Origin: Anaerolineae bacterium
Lineage (GTDB): Bacteria; Chloroflexota; Anaerolineae; B4-G1; SLSP01
NCBI GenBank assembly: GCA_016926915.1
Contig: JAFGNR010000092.1
Coordinates: 1 to 34,421 of the forward strand
Length of the DNA: 34,421 nt
Direction of reading: 5' to 3'
Shown in pieces: positions 1 through 7,681 of this stretch. The notes under the pieces were generated by a model. It saw nothing but the letters and a program-made list of their open reading frames with translations. It did not search any database and was not told the DNA's origin. Each line of letters starts with the position of its first letter. Within the stretch, counting starts at the first letter, position 1. The position numbers and the translations under genes are program-made.

Positions 1-518
1 CCGGCAATGTATCCGACGAGATCTTCCGCCGGGTAGCCGGCTTTGATCAGCGCTTGTTTGACGTGGCCCCGTTGGGCGGCTGCAACCTGGAGGGTATGGG
101 GGCCGATTTTGTCCAAAATGAGCGGCTTGACGTTGCGATGCCGTTCAAGTTCCAGCAGCAACAAGATATCATCGGAAGTCAGACGCAGGCGTGTTGGGTC
201 GGTTGGATCGATGACCAGCCGCACACGCCCGTAGCGTGACATGGCGTCGCGAATTTCGAAGACCACGTTCTCCGGCAGCGGGTACTTGGCGTAGTAAGCC
301 AGACCGCGAATAACCTCCTCAGCTTCGAGACCGGCAGCGGCGGCATTCCATAAGGAGAGCGCTGACAGCCGGTACGTGTGGATATATTCCGGACTCTTCT
401 CCAATTCAGCAAAACGTGCAAGGTGATCTCTTGCCGCTTCGTACTGGGGGTTGTTCACCTCCAGCAGAACGGTGCGATCTCCTTGCACAATTAACGGCGC
501 ATCAATTCGAAAATCCAT
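1..518 (-). CDS. XPB-like DNA repair helicase, N-terminal part (cut by window edge)
   Basis: This is a minus-strand frame open from an ATG at 518 to the left edge, giving 172 codons without a stop. It encodes the N-terminal, non-motor part of a bacterial XPB/Ssl2-type superfamily 2 helicase. The recognisable family stretches are PLIVQGDRTVLLEVNNP (near residues 8-24), RFAELEKSPEYIHTYRLSAL (about 33-52) and RGHVKQALIKAGYPAEDLVG near the cut. In bacteria this family is a 3'-5' DNA helicase thought to act in DNA repair. The Walker ATPase motifs would lie beyond the edge and are not seen. There is no Shine-Dalgarno sequence, but a good promoter (527-554) puts the transcription start within about 2 nt of the ATG, so the mRNA is probably leaderless. 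It is divergent from rpoD. Recognition is by remembered family sequence, not by a search. Confidence 0.85.
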   Translation of the reverse strand, partial: MDFRIDAPLIVQGDRTVLLEVNNPQYEAARDHLARFAELEKSPEYIHTYRLSALSLWNAAAAGLEAEEVIRGLAYYAKYPLPENVVFEIRDAMSRYGRVRLVIDPTDPTRLRLTSDDILLLLELERHRNVKPLILDKIGPHTLQVAAAQRGHVKQALIKAGYPAEDLVGYIA

Positions 519-526
519 AACGCGTA

Positions 527-554
527 ATTCTACAGCAAAGCGAATACAGGTCAA
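527..554 (-). promoter_or_regulatory. Promoter for the XPB-like helicase, leaderless layout
   Basis: On the minus strand a -35 TTGACC (554-549) and a -10 TAGAAT (532-527) are separated by 16 bp, with 5/6 matches each. The expected start point is about 519-521 and the ATG is at 518, so the transcript would have essentially no 5' leader. This agrees with the missing ribosome binding site. Confidence 0.65.
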
Positions 555-589
555 ATGGCCCGGAAATACCGGAAAGTTCTCACAAGCTC

Positions 590-619
590 TTGACAAACGA
601 CCTAAAGCTGTGCTATAGT
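590..619 (+). promoter_or_regulatory. Strong sigma70-type promoter (P1) upstream of rpoD
   Basis: A consensus -35 TTGACA (590-595) and a -10 TATAGT (614-619, 5/6) are separated by 18 bp, giving a predicted start near 626. No long gene begins directly after it. Transcription would meet an intrinsic terminator at 645-677, so the default product is an RNA of about 50 nt unless read-through into the rpoD leader occurs. Confidence 0.75.
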
Positions 620-635
620 TTACAAGTCTTTGTAA
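620..635 (+). promoter_or_regulatory. Perfect dyad at the P1 start site
   Basis: TTACAA (620-625) and TTGTAA (630-635) form a perfect 6-bp inverted repeat around GTCT. It begins directly after the P1 -10 box and spans the predicted start site. It could be an operator for a dimeric repressor or a 5' hairpin of the short RNA. Sequence alone cannot separate these, and chance is possible. Confidence 0.4.
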
Positions 636-677
636 GAGCATGGGAGAGCACTGGGAAAACCGCCAGTGCTCTTTTTT
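626..677 (+). ncRNA. Candidate ~50-nt terminated transcript
   Basis: The predicted RNA runs from the P1 start near 626 to the T-run ending at 677. It may be a small RNA or the terminated product of an attenuator for rpoD, whose GTG lies about 210 nt further on. The segment AGAGCA occurs twice (635-640 and 645-650), so the right arm of the terminator (667-673) can also pair with 634-640, an alternative fold. A 15-codon frame (640-687, starting MGEHW) overlaps the terminator but has no properly spaced ribosome binding site. No known RNA family is recognised. Confidence 0.4.
645..677 (+). terminator. Intrinsic terminator in the rpoD upstream region
   Basis: A perfect 10-bp stem, AGAGCACTGG (645-654) with CCAGTGCTCT (663-672), encloses the 8-nt loop GAAAACCG and is followed by six T residues (672-677). 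This is a textbook rho-independent terminator. It sits only about 20 nt after the predicted P1 start site. Confidence 0.85.
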
Positions 678-836
678 CGCCGCCTGATTGCTGTTCATCC
701 AGGTGTCAGCCGCTGAGGTTGATCCCCCTTGAACGGAGGGGGGGCTCGGGGGTGCGTCAACAGCCACTGTCTTTCGGGGACAGTTTCACGCTGTCTCAGA
801 GTGGAAATGGTTAGAATCGACGAATTGACGCCGGAT
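678..836 (+). other. Rest of the rpoD upstream region, with two hairpins
   Basis: No credible gene was found here. CCCCCTT (724-730) can pair with GGAGGGGG (735-742). ACTGTC (766-771) can pair with GACAGT (779-784) across the loop TTTCGGG. Neither hairpin has a following T-run, so they are not called terminators. They may be part of a structured 5' leader if P1 transcripts read through to rpoD. Confidence 0.4.
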
Positions 837-865
837 TTGAACTTTTTGGCGGATTAGGCTAAACT
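837..865 (+). promoter_or_regulatory. Promoter P2 just upstream of rpoD
   Basis: A -35 TTGAAC (837-842) and a -10 TAAACT (860-865) are separated by 17 bp, giving a predicted start near 872. This leaves a leader of about 19 nt before the GTG at 891. The leader includes GGGGTG (875-880), a weak ribosome binding site about 10 nt from the start. Confidence 0.5.
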
Positions 866-890
866 GAAGTTAACGGGGTGTAAACTAGCT

Positions 891-2144
891 GTGATCGAGG
901 TTTTGGATTTGGTCGATGATACGGTCCTAGAAAACACGGATATTGAAGAAGAGGATACCGGCGAACGGGAAGAAGAAGAAACCGGGGAAGAATATCTTCT
1001 TGCATTGGGGTACGAACGTGGCTATGTTACGTACCGGGACATTCTGCGTGTTTTTCCGGAGGCCGAGGAAGACATCGAACGCCTGGACGAGATCATTTCG
1101 TCCTTGATGGATAATGGTATTTCGATTGGCGGCCCTGGAGAACAACGACCTGCTGCGTTGCGCTCTCGGGAAGACGAAGAGCCAGATCTCGATTTGGAAG
1201 AGGATGAACAGACCGAAGAGGACATTTACCGGGCTATCGAAGTGGACGATACCATCGGTTTGTACCTCAAAGAGATCGGAAAAGTTGCGCTCTTGACGGC
1301 AGAAGAAGAGGTCTCTCTGGCCAAGCGTATGGAAGCGGGCAAAAAAGCCAAACTGCGCATGAACCGCGCCCGCACGGATCTCAGGCGCATGGAGTTGCAA
1401 GATCTGGTCGAGGATGGGGTGGCGGCGCGGGAACACCTGATTCGAGCCAATTCTAGACTCGTGATCAGTGTCGCCAAGAAGTACATCGGTCGCGGCGTCC
1501 CGTTTCTCGATCTGATCCAGGAAGGCAATATCGGTCTGATTCGCGCCGCGAACAAGTTCGACTACACGCGCGGGCACAAGTTCTCCACATATGCTACCTG
1601 GTGGATTCGTCAGGCTGTTACGCGCGCGATTGCGGATCAAAGCCGTACTATTCGTGTGCCGGTGCACATGGGCGACCAGATTAATAAGCTGCTCCGGATT
1701 TCTCATCAGCTGACCCAGCGTCTGGGCCGGAATCCGACTCCCGAAGAGCTGGCCGCGGAACTCGATATTCCGGTGCGCAAAGTCGAGCAAATGCTCGATG
1801 TTGCTCGCCGCCCCCTGTCGTTAGAAATGCCCACGGATGACGAAGAGGATAGTACGCTGGGTGACTTCGTCGAAGATACCGACAGCCCGGCGCCTCCCGA
1901 CGAGGTCAGTTCGGCGATTCTGCGGGATTTGTTGTTCGATATTTTGGCGGACCTTCCGCCGCGTGAAGTCAAGATTCTGCAAATGCGATATGGTCTTCTC
2001 GATGGTCAGACGTATACTTTGGAAGAGGTGGGGCGCAAGTTGGGGGTTACCCGGGAGCGCGTGCGCCAAATCGAGGCCCAGGCGTTGAGCCGGCTTCGCC
2101 ATCCAGCTCATTCCCGGTATCTGCGGGACTTCTTGCGCGGGTAA
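891..2144 (+). CDS. rpoD: Primary RNA polymerase sigma factor (RpoD/SigA)
   Basis: This is a 417-residue sigma70-family factor directing RNA polymerase to -10/-35 promoters. A region 1.1-like segment lies at about residues 30-82 ([20 protein letters not shown]), after a very acidic N-terminus. Region 1.2 is at about 118-150 ([20 protein letters not shown]). Region 2 is at about 182-252, with the melting and -10 helix [20 protein letters not shown]. Region 3 is at about 260-340. Region 4 is at about 345-410, with the helix-turn-helix [20 protein letters not shown]. Region 1.1 plus complete regions 2-4 point to the primary sigma factor. A linker of about 25 residues separates regions 1.2 and 2.1. 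The GTG start leaves all regions intact. The promoters in this window fit its expected TTGACA/TATAAT specificity. The gene is divergent from the XPB-like helicase. Confidence 0.95.
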   Translation: MIEVLDLVDDTVLENTDIEEEDTGEREEEETGEEYLLALGYERGYVTYRDILRVFPEAEEDIERLDEIISSLMDNGISIGGPGEQRPAALRSREDEEPDLDLEEDEQTEEDIYRAIEVDDTIGLYLKEIGKVALLTAEEEVSLAKRMEAGKKAKLRMNRARTDLRRMELQDLVEDGVAAREHLIRANSRLVISVAKKYIGRGVPFLDLIQEGNIGLIRAANKFDYTRGHKFSTYATWWIRQAVTRAIADQSRTIRVPVHMGDQINKLLRISHQLTQRLGRNPTPEELAAELDIPVRKVEQMLDVARRPLSLEMPTDDEEDSTLGDFVEDTDSPAPPDEVSSAILRDLLFDILADLPPREVKILQMRYGLLDGQTYTLEEVGRKLGVTRERVRQIEAQALSRLRHPAHSRYLRDFLRG

Positions 2145-2167
2145 CGCGCGCGGTCAGATATGTTCCG

Positions 2168-2200
2168 GGGCGAGCCAATCACGGCTCGCCCTGTTATTTT
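2168..2200 (+). terminator. Terminator of rpoD
   Basis: GGGCGAGCC (2168-2176) pairs perfectly with GGCTCGCCC (2183-2191) around AATCAC and is followed by TGTTATTTT. It is best oriented for rpoD. The convergent tsaC gene ends at 2217, so the hairpin may also help from the other side, though the minus-strand flank is not T-rich. Confidence 0.8.
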
Positions 2201-2216
2201 GTGTCTGGGTGTGAGG

Positions 2217-3275
2217 TTACGCTGTGATGATTTGCCCGCCGGCAGCGCGCGTCAGGCGATCCCGAATGGCCAAACCCAGTCCAGCCGCACCGAAATCACG
2301 CGCCAGGATGACATCTACGCCGGCCGCGTCCAATGCGCGCAGCGTGGTGAAGAGCCGGTGCGCCACCATATCGAGATCGGTGAACGGTCCCGGCGCGAGG
2401 GCCATCCAGGGCCGTCCCTCAAAAGCAGCCAGGTCTTCAGTGGCAACCAGCACTCCCACGCGTTGTTGCGCTTTGTCGAATCGTTCCGCTTCACGCTGGA
2501 TCGCCTGAAGCACGGCCGTGTGTTCACCACGAAAGAGGATCAGGCGCGCGCGGGGAGCGTAATGTTGGTCGAGCATGCCGGGCGAGCGCTGCACTGGCAG
2601 TCTCTCGTGTTCGCGCACGGAGACGTTGCCCAGTATCGTCATCAAGGACTCCCGGCTCACCCCGCCAGGCCGAAGAATCACCGGTGGATCCTCAACGAGT
2701 GAGAGGACCGTGGATTCTACGCCGACGAAGGTCGCGCCGGCGTCGAGAATGATCTCTACACGTCCCGCAAGATCTGCCAATACATCCGAAGCGCGGGTGG
2801 GGCTGAGACGTCCAAAGCGGTTTGCGCTCGGCGCAGCGATGGGTACACCGGAGGCTTCCAGGAGCGCCTGGGCCACAGGATGCGCAGGGACGCGGACCGC
2901 GACGGTTGGGCCGCCTGCGGTGACTTCATCTGGAATCACGGAGGCTCTGGGGAGCACCAATGTCAGAGGTCCGGGCCAGAAGTGTTCGGCCAGCCGCCAG
3001 GCAACATCGGGAACCGTAGCGACGACGCCAGGAAGCCCTTGACTGCTGGCAAGATGGACGATCAGGGGATCGTGCGCCGGACGGTCTTTTGCCGTAAAGA
3101 TGCGGCGTACGGCGATGGCATTCAGCGCATTGGCGCCGAGTCCGTAGACCGTCTCGGTGGGAAACGCCACCAGCCCGCCTGCCTGAATCACATCTGCCGC
3201 GCGGTAAATGATTTCTGCGGCAATAGCGGACGGATCGACTTCGAGAATTTGTGTGGTTACCATGCCCTTCATCAT
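2217..3275 (-). CDS. tsaC: L-threonylcarbamoyladenylate synthase (Sua5/YwlC type)
   Basis: This enzyme makes threonylcarbamoyl-AMP from threonine, bicarbonate and ATP for the t6A37 modification of ANN-decoding tRNAs. The YrdC domain fills about the first 210 residues, with the family stretches GGLVAFPTETVYGLGANAL, AKDRPAHDPLIVH, WPGPLTLVLPRA and PIAAPSANRFGRLSPT. A linker beginning SPGMLDQHYAPRA and a C-terminal Rossmann-like domain mark the long Sua5 form rather than the short TsaC form. The start is uncertain: the first in-frame ATG is at 3275, another at 3263 (MVTTQILEVDP) fits family N-termini better, and a TTG lies at 3287. None has a well-placed ribosome binding site. It is the last gene of the minus-strand operon, about 37 bp after the nucleotidyltransferase. 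A housekeeping gene at the tail of a glycan operon is a little unusual. Confidence 0.93.
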   Translation of the reverse strand: MMKGMVTTQILEVDPSAIAAEIIYRAADVIQAGGLVAFPTETVYGLGANALNAIAVRRIFTAKDRPAHDPLIVHLASSQGLPGVVATVPDVAWRLAEHFWPGPLTLVLPRASVIPDEVTAGGPTVAVRVPAHPVAQALLEASGVPIAAPSANRFGRLSPTRASDVLADLAGRVEIILDAGATFVGVESTVLSLVEDPPVILRPGGVSRESLMTILGNVSVREHERLPVQRSPGMLDQHYAPRARLILFRGEHTAVLQAIQREAERFDKAQQRVGVLVATEDLAAFEGRPWMALAPGPFTDLDMVAHRLFTTLRALDAAGVDVILARDFGAAGLGLAIRDRLTRAAGGQIITA

Positions 3276-3312
3276 AACCGAGGGCAAGAGGGTGGCAAGC
3301 GCGGGGGCCTTC

Positions 3313-4443
3313 TTATTCGCGAAGCCAGGAGGTGAGCTGTTGCTGTGCGTCCCATGCGGCGCGGCTACGGCGCTCGCCCCGCAGCAATTGCCACAAGGTA
3401 GGCCCGTGGTGTTTGATTAGCATGAAAGGCCGGCGTAGATAGAAGCCGATCCGCTGTGCAAATGTAAGGTTTTTCCGGTTTTCGGGGGCGCCCAGTAACA
3501 ACAAACCGGCGTATGACAGCCACCCTTTCAGGCTCTTGTCGGGTAGGTCGCGCCAGAACTTGGGCGTGCGCGCCAGCATCTCGCCCGAAACCATTTGCCG
3601 GGCGAGCGTCAAGACATCCGGGCGTGGCTGTGGAAACAGCACGGTAATGGCATCAGGGTAAGGTTCATTCCAGAACCAGGCCGCAAGCGCCAACGTCAGC
3701 CCCACGCTTTTCGAGAGGCCGGCGGTGTCTGCTGCGTCGTGAAGGGTTTTCCAGTGACCCGGTTCCCAGTCCTGCGTCCAGAAGCGAACATCGGCTAGAG
3801 GGCCTAGCCCCACTGAAAGTTGGTGGTGATCGGTCTGGTGGTAGATCAGGTAGAGCAGGTGAGTAACAGCGTTCAATGTGAGTAGGCCGGGGTATTGGTT
3901 CCAGGGCGCAAGCTTTTCCTGCACCTCTGCGAGTGTGAAGAAGGCCCGTCCCCGGTCGTGGGCCAGCGCCGTGTGCAGTTCCAACCGGTAGCCTTGACCC
4001 GCCGGTATCAAGGGAGGGAGATGCAGGCCACGATCTCCCTGGACCAGTGTCCGGTAGCCTGCCTCGTGAAGCGCTTCCAGCAGGCGTGCAACGTCCTCCG
4101 GCGCGACCAACAGGTCGAGATCATTATAGCTGCGCTGCGCCGGATCTGGGTATCGCGCAGCGACGACCGGCCCTTTGACGCAGGCGATGGGAATGCTGAG
4201 GGTTTGCGCTACGTGTGCCAGGTGTTCGAGTTGTTTGTGGGCCAGCGCCTGTCGGGCCGCTTCTTCGAAGCGCTCTCGTATCGCGCCGCGCCGTATCTCT
4301 TCCGGTAGATTCCATCCTTTTTGTTTGGCTCGCCAGGGCAGCAATGCCAGGAGGCGGTGGGCCCTGGCCCAGGCCAGGAATGCCGAATCGGGAATATCGG
4401 ATTTGCCGGACCACCACCAGGCTAGGGAGCTCGGGGTTTCCAT
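3313..4443 (-). CDS. Nucleotidyltransferase family protein (NTP_transf_5, PF14907-like)
   Basis: This 376-residue protein has the signature of the uncharacterised nucleotidyltransferase family PF14907. A KG pair lies at 90-91 (IACVKGPVVAARYP). It is followed by the acidic metal-binding pattern YNDLDLLV, with D108 and D110, and by a helical region with conserved LELHTALAH. Members are often encoded in surface-polysaccharide clusters, but the substrate is unknown. It might transfer a nucleotide or act on a sugar or phosphate carrier. The ATG at 4443 lies just after the stop of the small membrane protein (4447), so the two are probably co-translated. A paralogue lies at 11109-12326. The family call is confident; the function is not assigned. 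Confidence 0.8.
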   Translation of the reverse strand: METPSSLAWWWSGKSDIPDSAFLAWARAHRLLALLPWRAKQKGWNLPEEIRRGAIRERFEEAARQALAHKQLEHLAHVAQTLSIPIACVKGPVVAARYPDPAQRSYNDLDLLVAPEDVARLLEALHEAGYRTLVQGDRGLHLPPLIPAGQGYRLELHTALAHDRGRAFFTLAEVQEKLAPWNQYPGLLTLNAVTHLLYLIYHQTDHHQLSVGLGPLADVRFWTQDWEPGHWKTLHDAADTAGLSKSVGLTLALAAWFWNEPYPDAITVLFPQPRPDVLTLARQMVSGEMLARTPKFWRDLPDKSLKGWLSYAGLLLLGAPENRKNLTFAQRIGFYLRRPFMLIKHHGPTLWQLLRGERRSRAAWDAQQQLTSWLRE

Positions 4444-4446
4444 CTT

Positions 4447-4749
4447 CTATTCCGTTTCCTCACGGGCCGGGCGTGTGCGCAGGTCCCGAATTGCGAAGAC
4501 CATCAGAATGATCGCTATGGCTCCCCACAAGGGTTTGGCCCACAGGCGAGCGTCACTCAGCGCCAACCCGGAGGCGAACAAGAGTTCACCGAAAAGCGTC
4601 ACCCGTGGGTATGGCGATTGCTTCCGAAGCGTCCGGAACGGCGCCCGAAGGCGTTGCGCCTCATAATAAGCCCAACTCCAGTTCGCCAGCAGGAGCGCGA
4701 TGCCGCTGACCCAAAGAATATTCCCGGTTATTGTCATGGAATTGATCAT
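4447..4749 (-). CDS. Small hypothetical membrane protein
   Basis: This 100-residue protein has three likely membrane-spanning segments: near 10-28 (ILWVSGIALLLANWSWAYY), 50-66 and 70-87 (WGAIAIILMVFAI). It ends in a charged tail. No family is recognised. Support for a real gene comes from AAGGAG about 11 nt before the ATG at 4749, tight packing between the GT39-like gene (36 bp upstream) and the nucleotidyltransferase (3 bp downstream), and its membrane character. A second ATG four codons in is an alternative start. It may assist one of its membrane or glycan neighbours, but that is only a guess from position. Confidence 0.65.
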   Translation of the reverse strand: MINSMTITGNILWVSGIALLLANWSWAYYEAQRLRAPFRTLRKQSPYPRVTLFGELLFASGLALSDARLWAKPLWGAIAIILMVFAIRDLRTRPAREETE

Positions 4750-4785
4750 TTCACAGGACTCTCCTTGCTACCGGTGGTTTGGCAT

Positions 4786-6279
4786 TTAGCGGTCGGCGCA
4801 TGCTTCATCGAGCGGAGACGGCCAGGTCAGGATCTGTTCGGGAATATGCTGGGCCGGGGCAAAGGCTTGGGCAGGCGTTTGTGTTGCATCATAAGCCCGG
4901 ACCTCAATGCCGGCCCAAATATTCGACCAACTGGTGTCGTAATCACTCAGGCTAGGGTAATAATCAAAAAGATCGCGATAGCGCCCGGTTTGCACAATCA
5001 GCCACGTTTTCTCGGACTGCGCGAGGGATGCGCCTATGGCATCCAGAGACGTGATACGCAGCACCCGGCGTTCTCTATGCTCTTGAGCATAATAGTCAAA
5101 GGCGGGAACTGCTAGTTCATCTACCCAAATGCTATCGTTCGGACCGATTTGCGCCTCGACTATAGAAATAGCCTCGCGCCAGGGGGCTTTAGGCACCAGC
5201 CAGATGTTTGCCAGACTGAGCATCATCGAGAATCCCAGTATCACTTTCCAAACCCAACGCCGTTTGGTGAGGCGGAGCACACCCCACGCTACCAACAGTA
5301 GGGCGTAGGGCAATAGAATGACGAGCAAGCGTTTCAAGGTGTATAGTCGTGGGATTACCGAAGCAATGGCGCCGCCCAGGTAGACACTCACGAGCATCCA
5401 GGCCAGGAGTGGATCCAGCTCTACAGTACCGGGCTTGTGGAGGAGGTTCTTCAATCTACTCCACACCAGCACAGCTAGCAGCGCCCCTGCGCCGCTTGCT
5501 ACCACCAGCATCGTGAGTAGCATCCCTCGCCCCAGGGTCTCTTCCCAACCCATCAACGTTGTCTTCAACATCGTCAGAGGATAAAGTGTACCGCTGCTGA
5601 TTTGGGCGATGTAGAGCGCCCTGCGCCACCAGAGCCAGAACGCGAGACCCACCATGACTTGCATGGCAAGCCAGAATCCCAGTGTGCGGGAGCGACGTCG
5701 ATACTGGATGGCCAGCCACAAGACGTTGAGTCCCAGCAACACAGGGAAAGCAGTTTGATCTGTTAAGAGTCCCAGGCTTGCTGTTATCAGATACCCAAAG
5801 CCATCGCTCCATTGCCAGCGGCGGAGCAATCTAACCGCAAAAACCGCCGCGCTCAGTCCTAGCAGTGTGACCAGTGCATACATCCGCGCTTCCTGTGAGT
5901 ACCAGATATGCAAAGGCGCCACAGCCAATAATGCTGACGACAGCCAAATCCAGCGGTGTGATTTCCGGGTGAGGGGGAACAGGCGTGTGATTTCATAACC
6001 CAGGCGTGCAGCGACTGCTACGCTCAAGCCTCCTGCTAACGCTGCGGGCAGGCGGGCTACGAGTTCGCTGCTGCCTGCTGCCCCGATGAAGCTTTTGAGT
6101 AGTGCGTAATATCCAGGTGGATGTGGGTCACAGAGCCGGTACAACAGGTCTCCCCAGAGATGCTGCGCGAAATAGATGCTGTCTGCCTCGTCAATCCACA
6201 GACTTTTGGATCCTAAGTTCCACAGACGGAGCACAAATGCTAGCATCACAATACCGAGAAGGTCGCGAGATTTGCGCAT
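4786..6279 (-). CDS. GT39/PMT-like membrane glycosyltransferase
   Basis: This is a 497-residue polytopic membrane protein resembling dolichyl-phosphate-mannose protein mannosyltransferases and ArnT (GT-C fold). The catalytic-loop acidic pair D30-E31 lies in SLWIDEADSIYFAQHL after the first membrane helix. HPPGYY is at 53-58, RLPAALAG follows, and YSQEARMYAL is typical of these proteins. About ten further hydrophobic helices lead to a soluble C-terminal segment. Such enzymes use polyprenyl-phosphate sugars to glycosylate lipids, glycans or proteins on the outer face of the membrane. The GT2 at 13326 could supply the donor. The start at 6279 is chosen because AAGGG lies 6 nt upstream and the ATG directly follows the stop of the O-antigen ligase gene; an ATG at 6327 would overlap that gene. 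Confidence 0.85.
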   Translation of the reverse strand: MRKSRDLLGIVMLAFVLRLWNLGSKSLWIDEADSIYFAQHLWGDLLYRLCDPHPPGYYALLKSFIGAAGSSELVARLPAALAGGLSVAVAARLGYEITRLFPLTRKSHRWIWLSSALLAVAPLHIWYSQEARMYALVTLLGLSAAVFAVRLLRRWQWSDGFGYLITASLGLLTDQTAFPVLLGLNVLWLAIQYRRRSRTLGFWLAMQVMVGLAFWLWWRRALYIAQISSGTLYPLTMLKTTLMGWEETLGRGMLLTMLVVASGAGALLAVLVWSRLKNLLHKPGTVELDPLLAWMLVSVYLGGAIASVIPRLYTLKRLLVILLPYALLLVAWGVLRLTKRRWVWKVILGFSMMLSLANIWLVPKAPWREAISIVEAQIGPNDSIWVDELAVPAFDYYAQEHRERRVLRITSLDAIGASLAQSEKTWLIVQTGRYRDLFDYYPSLSDYDTSWSNIWAGIEVRAYDATQTPAQAFAPAQHIPEQILTWPSPLDEACADR

Positions 6280-6280
6280 A

Positions 6281-7600
6281 TCAACCCTTATCTTTCGCTT
6301 CAGTTGTAAAGGGTACCCCATATACACCCACTCCAGCCACGACGCCTAGAAGCGCCCATGCAATCACATGCGCGCGAGTGTAGAACGTAATCGCATCACT
6401 CAGTCCGTGAGTGCATATGACGACAATGATCCCTAGATTGCTTAACGCCAGCGGAGCCAAAGAGGAGTCTTTTGACATTGCTATGGCGCGCCAGGATAAT
6501 GCAAACAGCCCGATCAGGACGGCCGACAAACTGATCAGACCGGGAAAGCCGAGTTCGGCGCCGGTGTTGAGGAAGAGGTTGTGCAGATGCTCGATTCTAA
6601 TTGTGGGTGAAATCAGGAAAGTGGGGTACATCTGGGGGAGCACGTCGACGACTAATCCCATCCCAATGCCGGTCAAAGGGAAATCTTGTAGGATGTAAAA
6701 GGCTCTCGCCCACAGCTCTAACCGCCCTGCGAGACTGCTCAAGGCACTGGTCACGTCTGATCCCGCCTCAATCTGTGCCACGTTTGGCGGAAGATCTGCC
6801 TGTTGCAGAGCAAAAACGCTGCCAGCAGCGATAACTGTGAGTAGGAAAAGCCAACGCCAGTTTCGTGTTGCCAACATCGTCATCATAGCGATGGCGAGGG
6901 ACAGAATGGCGCCGCGTGATTGGGTTAGAAGCAGGGCCAGGATGATCAAGACGGCGTCCAGCGCGGCAAGCAGGCGTATCCATGACTTGCGTGAGATGAG
7001 CATGTAAGCCAGCGGCAGGGGCGCCAGCATTGCCAGGGTTCCACCTGCCATATTGGAATTGAAGCCGGCATATCCTTCAGCTTTCCAGAAAGGGCGGAAT
7101 AGATGTGGAAATAGGTCTATGGGCTTCCATGGCATCCAGGAGAATTTTGCGCTGCCCCAGTCTGTCCCCAATAGTACGATAGGCACCAGGGCCAGCCCCA
7201 ATATGCCGATGCCCCAGGCGCTCAATTGAAACCATCCTGTCTCTTGCAGCAGTCCTACGATGCCGTAGAAGAGCGCTATTCCTGCAATGACTTTGTAGAC
7301 TTGGGGCAGGGTCAGGAGGCGGTTTGTGGACAGCCACAGGTTGAAGGGCAGCAGCAATAGCATGACTGCGATCGAGAGATCGAGTGGTGTGCGTGATACA
7401 GGACGCCGGCCGCACAGCCAACCCAAAGCCGGCATCAGGGCAAGTCCCAACAGGGAAGCCAATTGCACGAGGGGGGACACCTGATCGGCGAAAATCAACG
7501 CGGGTAAGCAGGCCGCAATCCAGGCCAGCTGCACGCGCCCGATGTGGCCCGCAAGCCAAATTCGCCAACGTGGCATCGTAGGAGAGTGGGAGCGTCTCAC
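6281..7600 (-). CDS. O-antigen ligase/polymerase family protein (Wzy_C)
   Basis: This 439-residue, very hydrophobic protein has about 11-12 membrane helices. Family hallmarks are GFNSNMAGGTLAML (about 179-192), TQSRGAILSLAIA (226-238), a large outer loop with GRLELWARAF (about 292-301) and HNLFLNTGAELGFPG (340-354). Members polymerise or ligate undecaprenyl-linked glycans on the outer face of the membrane. Sequence alone does not separate ligase from polymerase. The start is a GTG at 7600 with a weak AGG upstream; an ATG at 7576 is an alternative. The gene lies between the sugar 4,6-dehydratase (81 bp upstream) and the GT39-like gene, whose ATG follows this stop. A second protein of this family is encoded at 32279-33706. 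Confidence 0.88.
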   Translation of the reverse strand: MRRSHSPTMPRWRIWLAGHIGRVQLAWIAACLPALIFADQVSPLVQLASLLGLALMPALGWLCGRRPVSRTPLDLSIAVMLLLLPFNLWLSTNRLLTLPQVYKVIAGIALFYGIVGLLQETGWFQLSAWGIGILGLALVPIVLLGTDWGSAKFSWMPWKPIDLFPHLFRPFWKAEGYAGFNSNMAGGTLAMLAPLPLAYMLISRKSWIRLLAALDAVLIILALLLTQSRGAILSLAIAMMTMLATRNWRWLFLLTVIAAGSVFALQQADLPPNVAQIEAGSDVTSALSSLAGRLELWARAFYILQDFPLTGIGMGLVVDVLPQMYPTFLISPTIRIEHLHNLFLNTGAELGFPGLISLSAVLIGLFALSWRAIAMSKDSSLAPLALSNLGIIVVICTHGLSDAITFYTRAHVIAWALLGVVAGVGVYGVPFTTEAKDKG

Positions 7601-7681
7601 GAATGCTGCCTGTGACGGATCATGCGGGTCTCACCCCAGTCTGTCTGCGTGCATGGCAAACGCTGCGCGTGTTTTCCACGC

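Noticed and set aside
766-784. ACTGTC/GACAGT hairpin as a second terminator before rpoD
   Set aside because: The stem is only six base pairs and is followed by TTTC rather than a T-run.
590-814. 74-codon plus-strand frame opening with TTG between the helicase gene and rpoD
   Set aside because: It begins inside the -35 box of a strong promoter and runs through a perfect terminator and two other hairpins; the composition is not protein-like and no ribosome binding site is present.
927-1790. 287-codon frame antisense to rpoD
   Set aside because: It is a shadow of the highly conserved sigma factor reading frame, has no family resemblance and no start signals.
2160-3042. Plus-strand frames (2160-2702, 2575-3042) opposite tsaC
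   Set aside because: tsaC is unmistakable on the other strand; these frames are rich in Arg, Ser and Gly, as expected of GC-rich shadows, and the first overlaps the rpoD terminator.
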